From Oceanospirillum sediminis (GTDB lineage: Bacteria; Pseudomonadota; Gammaproteobacteria; Pseudomonadales; Halomonadaceae), in the NCBI RefSeq assembly GCF_014164585.1, contig NZ_JACJFM010000009.1, positions 99,243 to 163,242 on the forward strand: 64,000 nt of DNA, given 5' to 3'. The notes below the pieces were generated by a model. The model searched no databases and was not told the origin of the DNA. It saw only the letters and a program-made list of their open reading frames with translations. Below, in pieces: positions 16,133-24,694 of this stretch; the first letter of the stretch is position 1; each line of letters begins with the position of its first letter. The position numbers and the translations under genes were made by a program.

Positions 16133-16561
16133 TCATCGAACCACAAACAGACCTTTCATCCCTTTGTGTTCCAGACCTTCAGCATAAAATTCAAACTTAC
16201 CAGGCTTAATCGGTACAAAATAAATTTCCACTTCGCCAGCATCTTCAAATTCCAGCTCTGTCAGAGAAACAGCTTTCACCTCAGCGGCCCCCACTTCGAC
16301 CTTACGCAGATAAATAGAGGCGAAGAACTCCGGAGCCTTCAGGGCGTATTCTTTCAGGCCGCTGGCCTGAATTTCCAGACTGTAAGACTTGCCGGTCTCC
16401 AGCTGATACTCTGTCTGAGACATGCCATAACCGCTTTCTTCAGTACCCAGCACCAGTTCTGGCAGCCCTGTTGGCTTTCTTGTCAGATCACCTGCAGCCA
16501 TCGTCAGACCGGGTAAACAGGCCAGTGCCAGCGCCATTATTGTTGTTTTCGCTTTCATCAC
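16133..16561 (-). CDS. Cupredoxin-like periplasmic protein lacking copper ligands
   Basis: The 142-residue protein has a signal peptide ending LTMAAG. The rest has the beta pattern of a cupredoxin, ending in a plastocyanin-like strand-loop-strand (PGKFEFYAEGLEH, then KGMKGLFVV). The loop keeps His and Met, but the Cys ligand is absent and the upstream His is not evident. A type 1 copper site is therefore unlikely as read. It is in line with pedF and divergent from the ABC-type genes. It may have a structural or metal-delivery role in alcohol oxidation. AAGGGG precedes the GTG at 16561; the next codon is ATG. Confidence 0.65.
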   Translation of the reverse strand: MMKAKTTIMALALACLPGLTMAAGDLTRKPTGLPELVLGTEESGYGMSQTEYQLETGKSYSLEIQASGLKEYALKAPEFFASIYLRKVEVGAAEVKAVSLTELEFEDAGEVEIYFVPIKPGKFEFYAEGLEHKGMKGLFVVR

Positions 16562-16750
16562 GTTTTGTCCCCTTCTGAAAATCTGTGCTCATGGTAGAAA
16601 CAGAGTGTTTTTCAAAATATGCTACTTGAGAACTAGTTTGTTCCTTCTTTGTTCGCATTCACCAATAGAGCTATCCCGCCTAATCTGCCTGCCTATAACA
16701 AAAAGAATAAAAGCCCATCACAATCAGAAAAAAGATAAGAAGGTACGGGT

Positions 16751-17983
16751 ATGTCTGCTTTAGCTTCCTTAACGAAACCAACTTTATTTGCTGCATCTGT
16801 CTCACTGGCCATCACAGGATCAGCTCTGTTCAGCGGTAATGCTGATGCCGCCAAAAAGAAAACAGGGCTTGATGTTCAGATTCATTATCTGCGTATGATG
16901 CCCAAAGTTCGCCCGGTGTTATCCAATCTGGAACCTGCTCCGAAAAACAGTGGCCTGGCCGGAGCAGAACTGGGTATCAAAGACAGCAATACCACAGGGC
17001 GTTTTACCGGCCAGCACTACATGCTGAACAGTCAGTATTTTGAGTCAGAGGAAGCCTTTATGGCAGAAGCTGATCGATTGATGCAGAAAAATGCTTTAGT
17101 GCTGATTGATGCACCATCCGGTCTGCTGGCACAGACCGACAAACTGGCCGCAGAGCGCGGTGCTCTGATTTTTAATACCGGTAACAGCGACGATCAACTG
17201 AGAACCAGTCTATGCCTGAATAACACCTTTCATACCTACCCCAGTCGGGCGATGCATACCGATGCCCTGGCACAATGGCTGGCGACCCGTCGTTTCAGCC
17301 GTTGGATGCTGATTGAAGGCCCGGCAGAAGAAGATAAAGCCTATGCCAGTGCATTAAAACGTTCCGCAAAACGCTTTGGCAGTGAAATTGTACTGAAGAA
17401 AGAATGGACTTTTGACAGTGATCTGAGGCGTACAGCTCAGAAAGAACTGCCGCTATTCACTCAGGGTGATGAATACGATGTCGTGCTGGTGGCCGATGAA
17501 GCCGGGGATTTTGGCCATTATGTGCCTTATAACACCTGGTTACCCCGTCCGGTTGCTGGCACTCAGGGGCTTACGCCAAAAGCCTGGCACAAAGTAGTCG
17601 AGCAATGGGGAGCAGCCCAGTTACAGAGCCGCTTTGAAAAACTGCATGATCGCCATATGAATGATAAAGATTATGCCGCCTGGGCTGCTATCCGCTCGAT
17701 TTCAGAAGCCATTCTGCAAAACAAAGAACAGAAAGGCATACAGCATCATGCCGAACCAATGAAGCACTTCCTGTTAAGCGAAAAATTCCATCTGGCGGCG
17801 TTTAAAGGCCACAAACTGACCTATCGCCAGTGGAATGGTCAGCTGCGCCAGCCTATGCCGCTGGTACAACCTCGCTCTCTGGTTTCTCAGTCCCCGCAGG
17901 CCGGTTACCTGCACCCGAAAACTGAACTGGATACTCTGGGTTTCGACCAGCAGGAAAGCCAGTGTCGGATCAACCAATCCTGA
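16751..17983 (+). CDS. Binding protein of the PQQ alcohol-oxidation ABC system
   Basis: The 410-residue exported protein has a signal peptide ending near GNADAA. The body has a periplasmic binding type I (Leu/Ile/Val-like) layout with segments LAGAELGIKDSNTTGRF, VLIDAPSGLL and FSRWMLIEGP. It fits the family annotated as the substrate-binding protein of ABC systems tied to PQQ-dependent alcohol dehydrogenases. It leads a plus-strand set with a beta-propeller, an ATPase and a permease. The ligand is unknown. A Lys-rich KKKTG follows the cleavage site. AAGG lies upstream of the ATG. Confidence 0.8.
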   Translation: MSALASLTKPTLFAASVSLAITGSALFSGNADAAKKKTGLDVQIHYLRMMPKVRPVLSNLEPAPKNSGLAGAELGIKDSNTTGRFTGQHYMLNSQYFESEEAFMAEADRLMQKNALVLIDAPSGLLAQTDKLAAERGALIFNTGNSDDQLRTSLCLNNTFHTYPSRAMHTDALAQWLATRRFSRWMLIEGPAEEDKAYASALKRSAKRFGSEIVLKKEWTFDSDLRRTAQKELPLFTQGDEYDVVLVADEAGDFGHYVPYNTWLPRPVAGTQGLTPKAWHKVVEQWGAAQLQSRFEKLHDRHMNDKDYAAWAAIRSISEAILQNKEQKGIQHHAEPMKHFLLSEKFHLAAFKGHKLTYRQWNGQLRQPMPLVQPRSLVSQSPQAGYLHPKTELDTLGFDQQESQCRINQS

Positions 17984-18041
17984 GCCTGAATACCTCTGAT
18001 TATTACAACAAGACACAGCGAAACAAACAGGATATGCCAAT

Positions 18042-19058
18042 ATGAAAACATCATTTCAGCTGAAAAAAACGTTCCGTCCCCTGTTACTGGGCACAGCCCT
18101 GTTATCAGCATCCGCTTTTGCCGATGTGGCTTATATCAGCAATGAAAAAGATAACTCTCTGTCACTGATCGATCTGAAGACTCTGGAAGTCAGGCAGACT
18201 ATTGAAGTAGGACAGCGTCCTCGAGGCATCATATTCAGCAAGGACTATACCAAACTTTATATCTGTGCCAGCGATGATGATACGGTACAAATTATGGATG
18301 TTGCTACGGGGACGATCATCGATACTCTGCCATCAGGTGAAGACCCTGAACAGTTTTCGCTGGCACCTAACGACAGGCATCTGTATATCGCTAACGAAGA
18401 TGATGCTCTGGTTACCGTCGTCGATACTAAAGACAGCACTGTGCTGGCCCAGATTGACGTAGGCGTTGAGCCGGAAGGGATGGCCGTAAGCCCAACCGGA
18501 AAAATTGCGGTGAACACCTCAGAAACCACCAGTATGCTGCACTGGATCGATACTGAAACCTATGAATTATATGACAATACACAGGTCGACCAGCGCCCTC
18601 GTCACGTCGAGTTTAACAAAGATGGCTCACTGCTGTGGGCCTCGTCAGAAATTGGCGGCACTGTGGTGGTGATTGATACCTCGAACCGAGAAATCCTGAA
18701 GAAGCTGAACTTTGAGATTAAAGGCATTCATCCGGATCGCATCCAGCCTGTAGGCGTTAAACTCACTGATGATGGTAAATATGCCTTTGTTGCTTTAGGC
18801 CCGGCCAACCATGTCGCGGTTGTCGATGCAAAAACTTATGAAGTAGTCGATTACCTGCTGGTAGGACGCCGTGTATGGCATATGGAATTCAATTCCGACC
18901 AGACGATTTTGTTGTCCACTAACGGCATCAGTGGCGATGTTTCAGTCATTGATGTCGACAAAATGAAAGTAATCAAGAGTATCAAAGTCGGCCGCTATCC
19001 GTGGGGTGTTGCTGTGTTACCTGAAGGTAAAGGCATCCCTGCTCAGGCTGAACGTTAA
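18042..19058 (+). CDS. PQQ-catabolism-associated YVTN beta-propeller protein
   Basis: The 338-residue secreted protein has a signal peptide ending SASAFA. About seven repeats follow with the YVTN pattern, for example VAYISNEKDNSLSLID, LYIANEDDALVTVVDT and HVAVVDAKTYEVVDYL, each near 42 residues. This matches the propeller family found beside PQQ alcohol dehydrogenases. A role in holding or presenting a component of the oxidation system is likely but unproved. It starts 58 bases after the binding-protein gene, on the same strand. Confidence 0.83.
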   Translation: MKTSFQLKKTFRPLLLGTALLSASAFADVAYISNEKDNSLSLIDLKTLEVRQTIEVGQRPRGIIFSKDYTKLYICASDDDTVQIMDVATGTIIDTLPSGEDPEQFSLAPNDRHLYIANEDDALVTVVDTKDSTVLAQIDVGVEPEGMAVSPTGKIAVNTSETTSMLHWIDTETYELYDNTQVDQRPRHVEFNKDGSLLWASSEIGGTVVVIDTSNREILKKLNFEIKGIHPDRIQPVGVKLTDDGKYAFVALGPANHVAVVDAKTYEVVDYLLVGRRVWHMEFNSDQTILLSTNGISGDVSVIDVDKMKVIKSIKVGRYPWGVAVLPEGKGIPAQAER

Positions 19059-19161
19059 TACACTGACAGGTATTAATGGCTATCGGAATTAACAATATCC
19101 CGGCGGATCAGTCTCAGATCAGCTGGGATAAAAGTATCAAAGGCCTGAGGAGTTCCTGTTG

Positions 19162-19980
19162 ATGACGACTGATCCCTTTTCTGCTGATTATCCTGCTCTG
19201 ATCAGTATACGAAACCTGAGCCATAATTATGGCAAACTTCAGGCACTGAAAACGCTGGATTATGATATTTTTACCGGTCAGTTTAATGCTCTGTTAGGCG
19301 CAAACGGGGCTGGCAAATCAACTCTGTTCAACCTGCTCGCTGGTTTGCTGCGCCCTCAGCAAGGTCAGTTTGATTATCTGAACCAGCCAATGACCTCACC
19401 CGGAGCAGATTATCTGGCTAATCTGGGGATCGTATTTCAGCAAAGCACTCTGGACCCGGATCTGACAGTAGGGCAGAACCTGCATTATCACGCTTCTCTT
19501 CACGGCTTCAGCCGTAAACAGGCCCGGAGTCGAATAGAAGAAGAGCTGGAGCGCCTGAACCTGCAGGATCGTATTAAAGATACTGTTCGCAGTTTGAATG
19601 GCGGTCATAAACGCAGAGTCGAGATCGCTCGCGCACTACTGCATCAACCCGGCTTTCTGATGCTGGATGAAGCGACGGTGGGGCTTGATCTGTCCACCCG
19701 TAAACAACTGACTCAGTACCTGCATCAGCGCTGCAAACAAGAAGGCCTGACTGTGCTCTGGACCACACACCTGATCGAAGAGATCGAAGCCAGTGATCCT
19801 GTGATGGTATTACACAAAGGCACAGCCCGGTTCTCGGGTATCAGTCATCAGGTGATTCAGGATGCCGGTGTTGCAGACCTGACAGATCTGATTGAGCAAC
19901 TTACAGCATCCCATGCACCTGAAACGATCACAGGCTCTGAAACCGCCAATAACTCTGGCAAAACCAACCAGAGCATCTGA
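19162..19980 (+). CDS. ABC transporter ATPase of the PQQ alcohol-oxidation system (PedA-type)
   Basis: The ATPase has about 272 residues. Walker A is LGANGAGKST, the Q loop VFQQSTLDPDLTV, the signature LNGGHKRRVEIARALL, Walker B FLMLDEATVGLD and the H loop WTTHLIEE. The signature reads LNGGH instead of LSGGQ, a substitution known in some exporter ATPases. With the permease downstream it forms an ABC-2 type exporter like PedA/PedC of Pseudomonas putida. What it moves is unknown. The ATG at 19162 follows a TTG codon; GAGGAG lies nine bases upstream. Confidence 0.85.
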   Translation: MTTDPFSADYPALISIRNLSHNYGKLQALKTLDYDIFTGQFNALLGANGAGKSTLFNLLAGLLRPQQGQFDYLNQPMTSPGADYLANLGIVFQQSTLDPDLTVGQNLHYHASLHGFSRKQARSRIEEELERLNLQDRIKDTVRSLNGGHKRRVEIARALLHQPGFLMLDEATVGLDLSTRKQLTQYLHQRCKQEGLTVLWTTHLIEEIEASDPVMVLHKGTARFSGISHQVIQDAGVADLTDLIEQLTASHAPETITGSETANNSGKTNQSI

Positions 19981-20060
19981 ACGGCCCGATCAGACTCTGT
20001 GAACCATATAGCTTTTGATGGTTCAGGTACTCTTATTTTAAAATCCGCAGGAGTTTATTT

Positions 20061-21020
20061 ATGTCATCGGATTCTGCGACAGTCCCAGCTTCTAAGCAAT
20101 CGCCACACGCTTCTAAGCAGTCACTCCCCGCTTCCAGGCAATCCCCCACAGCTTTTCAACAAGCGTCTCCAACATTCAGGCCACCATCAGAGGTTTCACC
20201 GCTGATCCGTCAGTGGCAGCCCGGAGTGATCGGCTACTGGCGCACTTTCACTGGCATTACTCAGCGTGAGTTTTTACGTTTTATTCAGCAAAGAACACGC
20301 TTCTTCAGTGCATTGATCCGCCCTTTGCTCTGGCTGATTGTATTCGCTGCGGGTTTTCGTGCAGTACTTGGGGTATCTATCATGCCCCCTTATGGCACCT
20401 ATATTACTTATCAGGTATATATTGCCCCCGGACTGATTGCGATGATTATTCTGTTTAACGCCATGCAGAGTGCGCTATCAATGGTGTACGACAGGGAGAT
20501 GGGAAGCATGAAGGTTCTGCTGACATCCCCTCAGCCAAGAAGTTTTCTTCTCTTCAGCAAACTGATGGCAACAGCTCTGGTCGCCTTGCCTCAGATTTAT
20601 GCCTTTCTGTTGATTGCCTGGTTTGTGGATGTGGACCCGCCCTGGTCAGGTTATCTGGCGGTACTTCCGGCTTGCCTGTTAGTTTCCCTGATGCTGGGAA
20701 GTATCGGGTTATTTATCTCCAGCTTTATTCGCCAGCTGGAAAACTTTGCCGGAGTGATGAACTTTGTCATTTTTCCGATGTTCTTCCTGTCTTCGGCATT
20801 GTATCCTCTATGGAAAATGCAGGAAGCCGGGCCAGTTCTGTATGCCATTTGTACTGCAAACCCTTTTACCCATGCCGTTGAGTTGATTCGTTTCAGCTTG
20901 TATGGCGAACTGGATATAACCTCTCTGGCACTGGTCTTTGCGATTACGCTGGCTTTCCTTACTCTGGCAGTGCTGAGCTTTGATCCACAAAAAGGGATCC
21001 TTCGGAATAAAAAGAGATAA
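20061..21020 (+). CDS. ABC-2 type permease of the PQQ alcohol-oxidation system (PedC-type)
   Basis: The 319-residue membrane protein has about six membrane segments between residues 85 and 310 and the ABC-2 patterns YDREMGSMKVLLTSP and NPFTHAVELIRF. The first 45 residues are unusual: Ser/Gln/Pro-rich with a repeated ASKQS or SRQS unit of about eight residues, probably cytoplasmic and disordered. AGGAG lies about eight bases upstream of the ATG. It pairs with the ATPase 80 bases upstream. The substrate is unknown. Confidence 0.85.
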   Translation: MSSDSATVPASKQSPHASKQSLPASRQSPTAFQQASPTFRPPSEVSPLIRQWQPGVIGYWRTFTGITQREFLRFIQQRTRFFSALIRPLLWLIVFAAGFRAVLGVSIMPPYGTYITYQVYIAPGLIAMIILFNAMQSALSMVYDREMGSMKVLLTSPQPRSFLLFSKLMATALVALPQIYAFLLIAWFVDVDPPWSGYLAVLPACLLVSLMLGSIGLFISSFIRQLENFAGVMNFVIFPMFFLSSALYPLWKMQEAGPVLYAICTANPFTHAVELIRFSLYGELDITSLALVFAITLAFLTLAVLSFDPQKGILRNKKR

Positions 21021-21538
21021 ATCAGGATAGAACACCACAACCGACCTGGCCGGAAGTACTACTCCCTGTAAGACTTCCGACCAGATACCGCCCCACTAAA
21101 GCAGAAGTTTATTTCCCCTGTGATGCGTTATCGTTAACTCTGACGCAAAAGCATCGGGACACAATAATGACAATACATCTCCGATTGAAAGCGGCATCCT
21201 GCGTAGTGACGTCTGCTATAAATCCTTCAGCCAGGCTTGCACGAATCATTAAATTGATACGTAAAGCTTCAGGGCCACGAGTATTCAGATCCCGTGATAC
21301 CCGGAGTGTCTCTCTCCCTGCTCATAGGAGTATTCTGAACAGTAATCGGCCCGAGTCTGAAAGAATCCATTTAAATACAAATCATCACAAATCAAAAATC
21401 TATAAGATACAACAACTTGACTAATGTCGACTGCCAGTTTGCACTTGTATCTATCATCATAGAAGCTTAAGTTTACAGACAGCTGACAACTAATAAAAAA
21501 TCACACCCATTACTAACGACAATAATGAGGGCTGCTCC
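21021..21538. other. 518-base intergenic region before the LuxR-type regulator
   Basis: It holds a large hairpin just after the permease (21047-21083). Beyond it the only long frame is an 85-codon one at 21167-21424, without family similarity or ribosome site and rich in Arg/Ser, which I regard as spurious. The stretch 21380-21530 is AT-rich and probably contains the regulator promoter. I did not see clear -35/-10 boxes. Confidence 0.45.
21047..21083 (+). other. Long hairpin after the permease gene
   Basis: TGGCCGGAAGT and ACTTCCGACCA pair over 11 positions with one mismatch and a 15-base loop. It starts 27 bases past the stop. There is no T tract, so it is an mRNA end structure or part of factor-dependent termination. 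Confidence 0.4.
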
Positions 21539-22228
21539 GTGTACAAAATTGTTACTGCTGATGATCATCCTATTTTCCGGGAAGCCATCTCGAATGTAGT
21601 TCGTAGCCGGTACCCTGAAAGCGAGATTCTGGAAACATGCAATTTATCTGAAACACTTGATCTGGTTAAAGACGATAGCGATCTGGACCTGGTCTTGCTG
21701 GACCTGAATATGGATGGCATGGATGGCTTTCAGGGGTTAATGCAACTAAGGGAAGTGGCACCAACAATACCTGTAGTTATTGTTTCAGCGGAGGAAGATA
21801 AAAAAGTTGTCTTGCAGGCAATTACCTTTGGTGCAGTTGGCTTTATTACAAAATCGACGCCCAGAGATCAGATGCATAAAGCTCTGGAACAGATTCTGGC
21901 AGGCAATGTATATCTGCCATCAGATATCATTCGTGGAGACAACCCACAGAATGCCCCCTTGTCCGGAGCACAAGCCCTTCGGCAGCAAAAACAGGCTGAG
22001 ACTCTTGACCCAGAACTTCTATCTTCTCTGACCCGCAGGCAAATTATTGTATTGCAACGCATGGCTCAGGGAGAATCCAATAAGCAAATCGCTTATCATC
22101 TTTCTATTGCAGAAACAACAGTAAAAGCCCATGTATCAGCAATTCTCAGAAAGCTGAAAGTATCAAACCGGATTCAGGCTGTTATCGCAGCAAGGGATAT
22201 TAACTTTGCCGACTACCTGAGAGCCTGA
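21539..22228 (+). CDS. NarL/LuxR-type response regulator (AgmR/ErdR/PedR-like)
   Basis: The 229-residue regulator has a receiver domain starting [14 protein letters not shown], with phospho-acceptor Asp in [13 protein letters not shown] and conserved Lys in GFITKSTP. The LuxR helix-turn-helix spans 162-225 ([20 protein letters not shown], then [14 protein letters not shown]). This layout and its place after the PedABC-type genes match AgmR, ErdR and PedR, which activate PQQ alcohol oxidation in Pseudomonas. No sensor kinase is adjacent. The start is GTG with GAGG about eight bases upstream. Confidence 0.85.
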   Translation: MYKIVTADDHPIFREAISNVVRSRYPESEILETCNLSETLDLVKDDSDLDLVLLDLNMDGMDGFQGLMQLREVAPTIPVVIVSAEEDKKVVLQAITFGAVGFITKSTPRDQMHKALEQILAGNVYLPSDIIRGDNPQNAPLSGAQALRQQKQAETLDPELLSSLTRRQIIVLQRMAQGESNKQIAYHLSIAETTVKAHVSAILRKLKVSNRIQAVIAARDINFADYLRA

Positions 22229-22348
22229 ATGCCCTGACAAACATGGCATTGTCATGCGATTAAAGCGACTGTGCTGGCAGCAAGACAGCTGGCAGCACAG
22301 GCTCAGAATAACGATGAAATAAAATCTGAAAAAAAAGAGAAGAGGTCA

Positions 22349-22798
22349 CTAACGCTTCTTAAAATACCTGTGGCACCCCTTACAGCTTTTCGCTGCCTGA
22401 TTCACAAAGTCAGCAGCATCTTCTCTGTTCTGATAATGAAGAGCTTCTGCTATCTGTTCGGTAATATCCCTGAAGTCATTCATCTGTTGTTCAAAACGAT
22501 TCCATTTATCCCACACGACGGGCAAAGCCTTAGTGTCGCCCTGATCTGAACGCACCCGGAACATATCAATCAGAGACTGAGTCAGGTCTGCCACTTTGTC
22601 AGCATGCTTCAACGCCCTTTCAGCATTGAATTTCTCATTAATCACTACCTCAAAGCGCAGCTGTTTAAATTCCGTTTTGATCTCTTTAAACTGCTCCTGG
22701 CGCGCCTTAATCGCACTATCCGTATCAGATATCTGAGTCCCGGCATATGCTCCGAATGAGGTTATAAACACTAATGTTGCCAGAATACTACGCCACAT
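22349..22798 (-). CDS. Cytochrome c' (class II cytochrome c)
   Basis: The 149-residue protein has a signal peptide ending GAYAG. A four-helix bundle pattern follows (IKARQEQFKEIKTEFKQLRF; WDKWNRFEQQMNDF), and a C-terminal haem site CKGCH in AAKSCKGCHRYFKKR, the usual position in cytochrome c'. These haem proteins bind NO or other gases; the exact role here is open. It begins one base after the stop of the HD-GYP-like gene, so the two form an operon. It converges on the LuxR-type regulator. Confidence 0.85.
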   Translation of the reverse strand: MWRSILATLVFITSFGAYAGTQISDTDSAIKARQEQFKEIKTEFKQLRFEVVINEKFNAERALKHADKVADLTQSLIDMFRVRSDQGDTKALPVVWDKWNRFEQQMNDFRDITEQIAEALHYQNREDAADFVNQAAKSCKGCHRYFKKR

Positions 22799-22799
22799 A

Positions 22800-23996
22800 C
22801 TAACTTACCCTCATCAGCTTCAGGCCCCACAGAATAGAAGGGTTGATTTTCCCAAGCTGCTCGACTTTGACATCCTTTTTAATAGCAAATTTCTTCTCAG
22901 CGGAATCCCTCATTACCGGATGCATAAAGCGTACGCCAAAACGATCCTTAATACTGGAAACAACAGGTTTACCGCTATCCAGAGACTTACGTTTGACAAC
23001 AACACCAATCTCACCATTAGCCAGCTCAACAGTCGCTCCAGGCGGAAAAACACCCAGTTCTGACAAAAATACTTTAGTCAGTGATTCGTCAAAAAAGCTG
23101 CCTCTTTGCATAAACAGCTGCTTAAGGCTTCGCTGAGGTGTCAGAGCAGCTCGATATGGACGACTGGAGACCATAGCAGAATAAATATCAGCCAGGCCCA
23201 CAATCTTAGCTTCCAACAGAATCTGCTTTCCGTTCAGTCCTGCTGGATAACCACTACCATCGACCTTCTCATGGTGCTGAAGTACAATATCCAGCCATAA
23301 TCTGTTTGTTATACCTGCTGCTTTCAGAATCTGAACGCCTTCTTCCGGATGCTTCTTAACTTTCTGGCTCATCTCCTCAGTCAGAGGTCCCCGATGCTTC
23401 TGCAGCTTATCCTGATAAGAATTCATCGCAACGTTAGCAGTAATCGCAGCACCGATAATGGCCAGCTGATGGTCCTGCGGCAGACGAAGGCTTTCAGCAA
23501 TAATGGTTGAGATAATAGCAACATGCAGAGGATGCTTAATTGAGTAGTTAAACTTATTTGATAAATGAATTGATCCCAGCAGAGCATCGGCATTCAGTTT
23601 ACACAGCCCCTGAATCTGAGAAGAGGTTTCATACAATCTCTTTTCCAGTTTTCCGGCTTTAAATGCACCATCTCCCAGAATACCGGCAAACGCTTTTTCC
23701 ATTTCAAGACACATCTCCTCCAGCTCATTAAAAGGATTAGTATCTTTGGCGTATAAATGAGGCTCGGGCAGAGCATGTTCAATGACAGATGCCGTCTCCT
23801 GTACCTGAAGAGTTTCATCCATTCTATAACCTGAAGCGACAATTGAATTCAATCGGGACTGAGATGAGATAGCCATGCCTGCATCCATTAATAATCGACC
23901 TGTCGCATCATAGACTGTCCATGGCAAGTTACTGCCAACCGACAGATCATCATCTGCAGAAACCTTGATCAGATCTCTCTTATCATTTGCACTCAT
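22800..23996 (-). CDS. HD-GYP-related protein with degenerate HD motif
   Basis: The 398-residue soluble protein has an N-terminal DUF3391-like half and an HD-GYP-like domain at about 145-320. The GYP part is intact (LQHHEKVDGSGYPAGLNG, then KIVGLADIYSAMVSSRPYR). The site that should read HDIG is ITANVA, so the metal-binding His-Asp pair is gone. Hydrolysis of c-di-GMP is therefore doubtful. It may bind c-di-GMP or partner proteins through the GYP surface. A PilZ-like or SH3-like tail follows (GATVELANGEIGVVVKR). It is cotranscribed with cytochrome c' and divergent from a cyclic-nucleotide-binding gene. Confidence 0.8.
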   Translation of the reverse strand: MSANDKRDLIKVSADDDLSVGSNLPWTVYDATGRLLMDAGMAISSQSRLNSIVASGYRMDETLQVQETASVIEHALPEPHLYAKDTNPFNELEEMCLEMEKAFAGILGDGAFKAGKLEKRLYETSSQIQGLCKLNADALLGSIHLSNKFNYSIKHPLHVAIISTIIAESLRLPQDHQLAIIGAAITANVAMNSYQDKLQKHRGPLTEEMSQKVKKHPEEGVQILKAAGITNRLWLDIVLQHHEKVDGSGYPAGLNGKQILLEAKIVGLADIYSAMVSSRPYRAALTPQRSLKQLFMQRGSFFDESLTKVFLSELGVFPPGATVELANGEIGVVVKRKSLDSGKPVVSSIKDRFGVRFMHPVMRDSAEKKFAIKKDVKVEQLGKINPSILWGLKLMRVS

Positions 23997-24213
23997 CTCA
24001 CACCTTCTCTATCGGCTCACACTCCATGTGCGTAAAGATCCAAAAAAACATTATCCATCATTATGTTACAGTATTGTACGCAGCTTTGCTGTTAAGGATA
24101 GTGATTCAGCTCACAATTGTATTATCGATAATACTATTTTACATTCTTAACCTTTGCTATGCGCTCAGAAAGCATTTTAATCAAACAAGCGAAGAATTTA
24201 AGGAAACTCTCAG

Positions 24214-24663
24214 ATGAAAGGCATTAAGCTACTGAACAGAGTTAAGATATTTAATATTCTAGACCGTTTAGAGTTTTTCAGCGCATTTAATCCCGGCGAA
24301 AAAAATATGATTGTTGATACTCGCAGTCGCTTTGTTGCTGCAGAGAAAAATGAACACATTATCAGGCAAGGGGATAGAGATTGTGCGTTTTATATTCTTC
24401 TTCACGGTTCAGCCAGCGTCTATCTTTCTGAAAACGGAAAAAAGCTGGCCAGCCTTAAGCCCGGTGATTTTTTTGGAGAAGCTACTTTTCTTACAGGAGA
24501 GCCCAGAACAAGCAATGTTGTCGCTGAGGAGATGTGCATCATGTTTCGATTTGACAAGACAGTGATGAAGCAGCTTCCTGCAATGACTCGGGAAAAAATC
24601 AAGGATAAGATTATTGCCAAACTGGTTCGGTTATTATCTGAAAAAAATGAAGCCCAGAAATAG
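24214..24663 (+). CDS. Cyclic-nucleotide-binding domain protein
   Basis: The 149-residue protein is essentially one cNMP-binding domain. The phosphate-binding cassette reads DFFGEATFLTGEPRTSNV, with the Glu and Arg that contact cyclic nucleotide. It lacks a DNA-binding helix-turn-helix, so it is not a Crp-type regulator. It probably acts by binding a partner. It is divergent from the HD-GYP-like gene, with 217 AT-rich bases between. Its stop overlaps the start of a terminator hairpin. Confidence 0.82.
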   Translation: MKGIKLLNRVKIFNILDRLEFFSAFNPGEKNMIVDTRSRFVAAEKNEHIIRQGDRDCAFYILLHGSASVYLSENGKKLASLKPGDFFGEATFLTGEPRTSNVVAEEMCIMFRFDKTVMKQLPAMTREKIKDKIIAKLVRLLSEKNEAQK

Positions 24664-24681
24664 ATTCCGGGCTTTATAAAA
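24649..24681. terminator. Bidirectional terminator between convergent genes
   Basis: The arms AAGCCC and GGGCTT enclose 13 bases. On the plus strand TATAAAAA follows; on the minus strand CATTTTTTTC follows. It ends the cyclic-nucleotide gene and the chemotaxis-hyi operon. Confidence 0.6.
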
Positions 24682-24694
24682 ATGAGTCAGTGTT

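Noticed and set aside
21167..21424. 85-codon plus-strand frame before the LuxR-type regulator
   Set aside because: No homology signal or ribosome site; composition is unlike neighbouring proteins.
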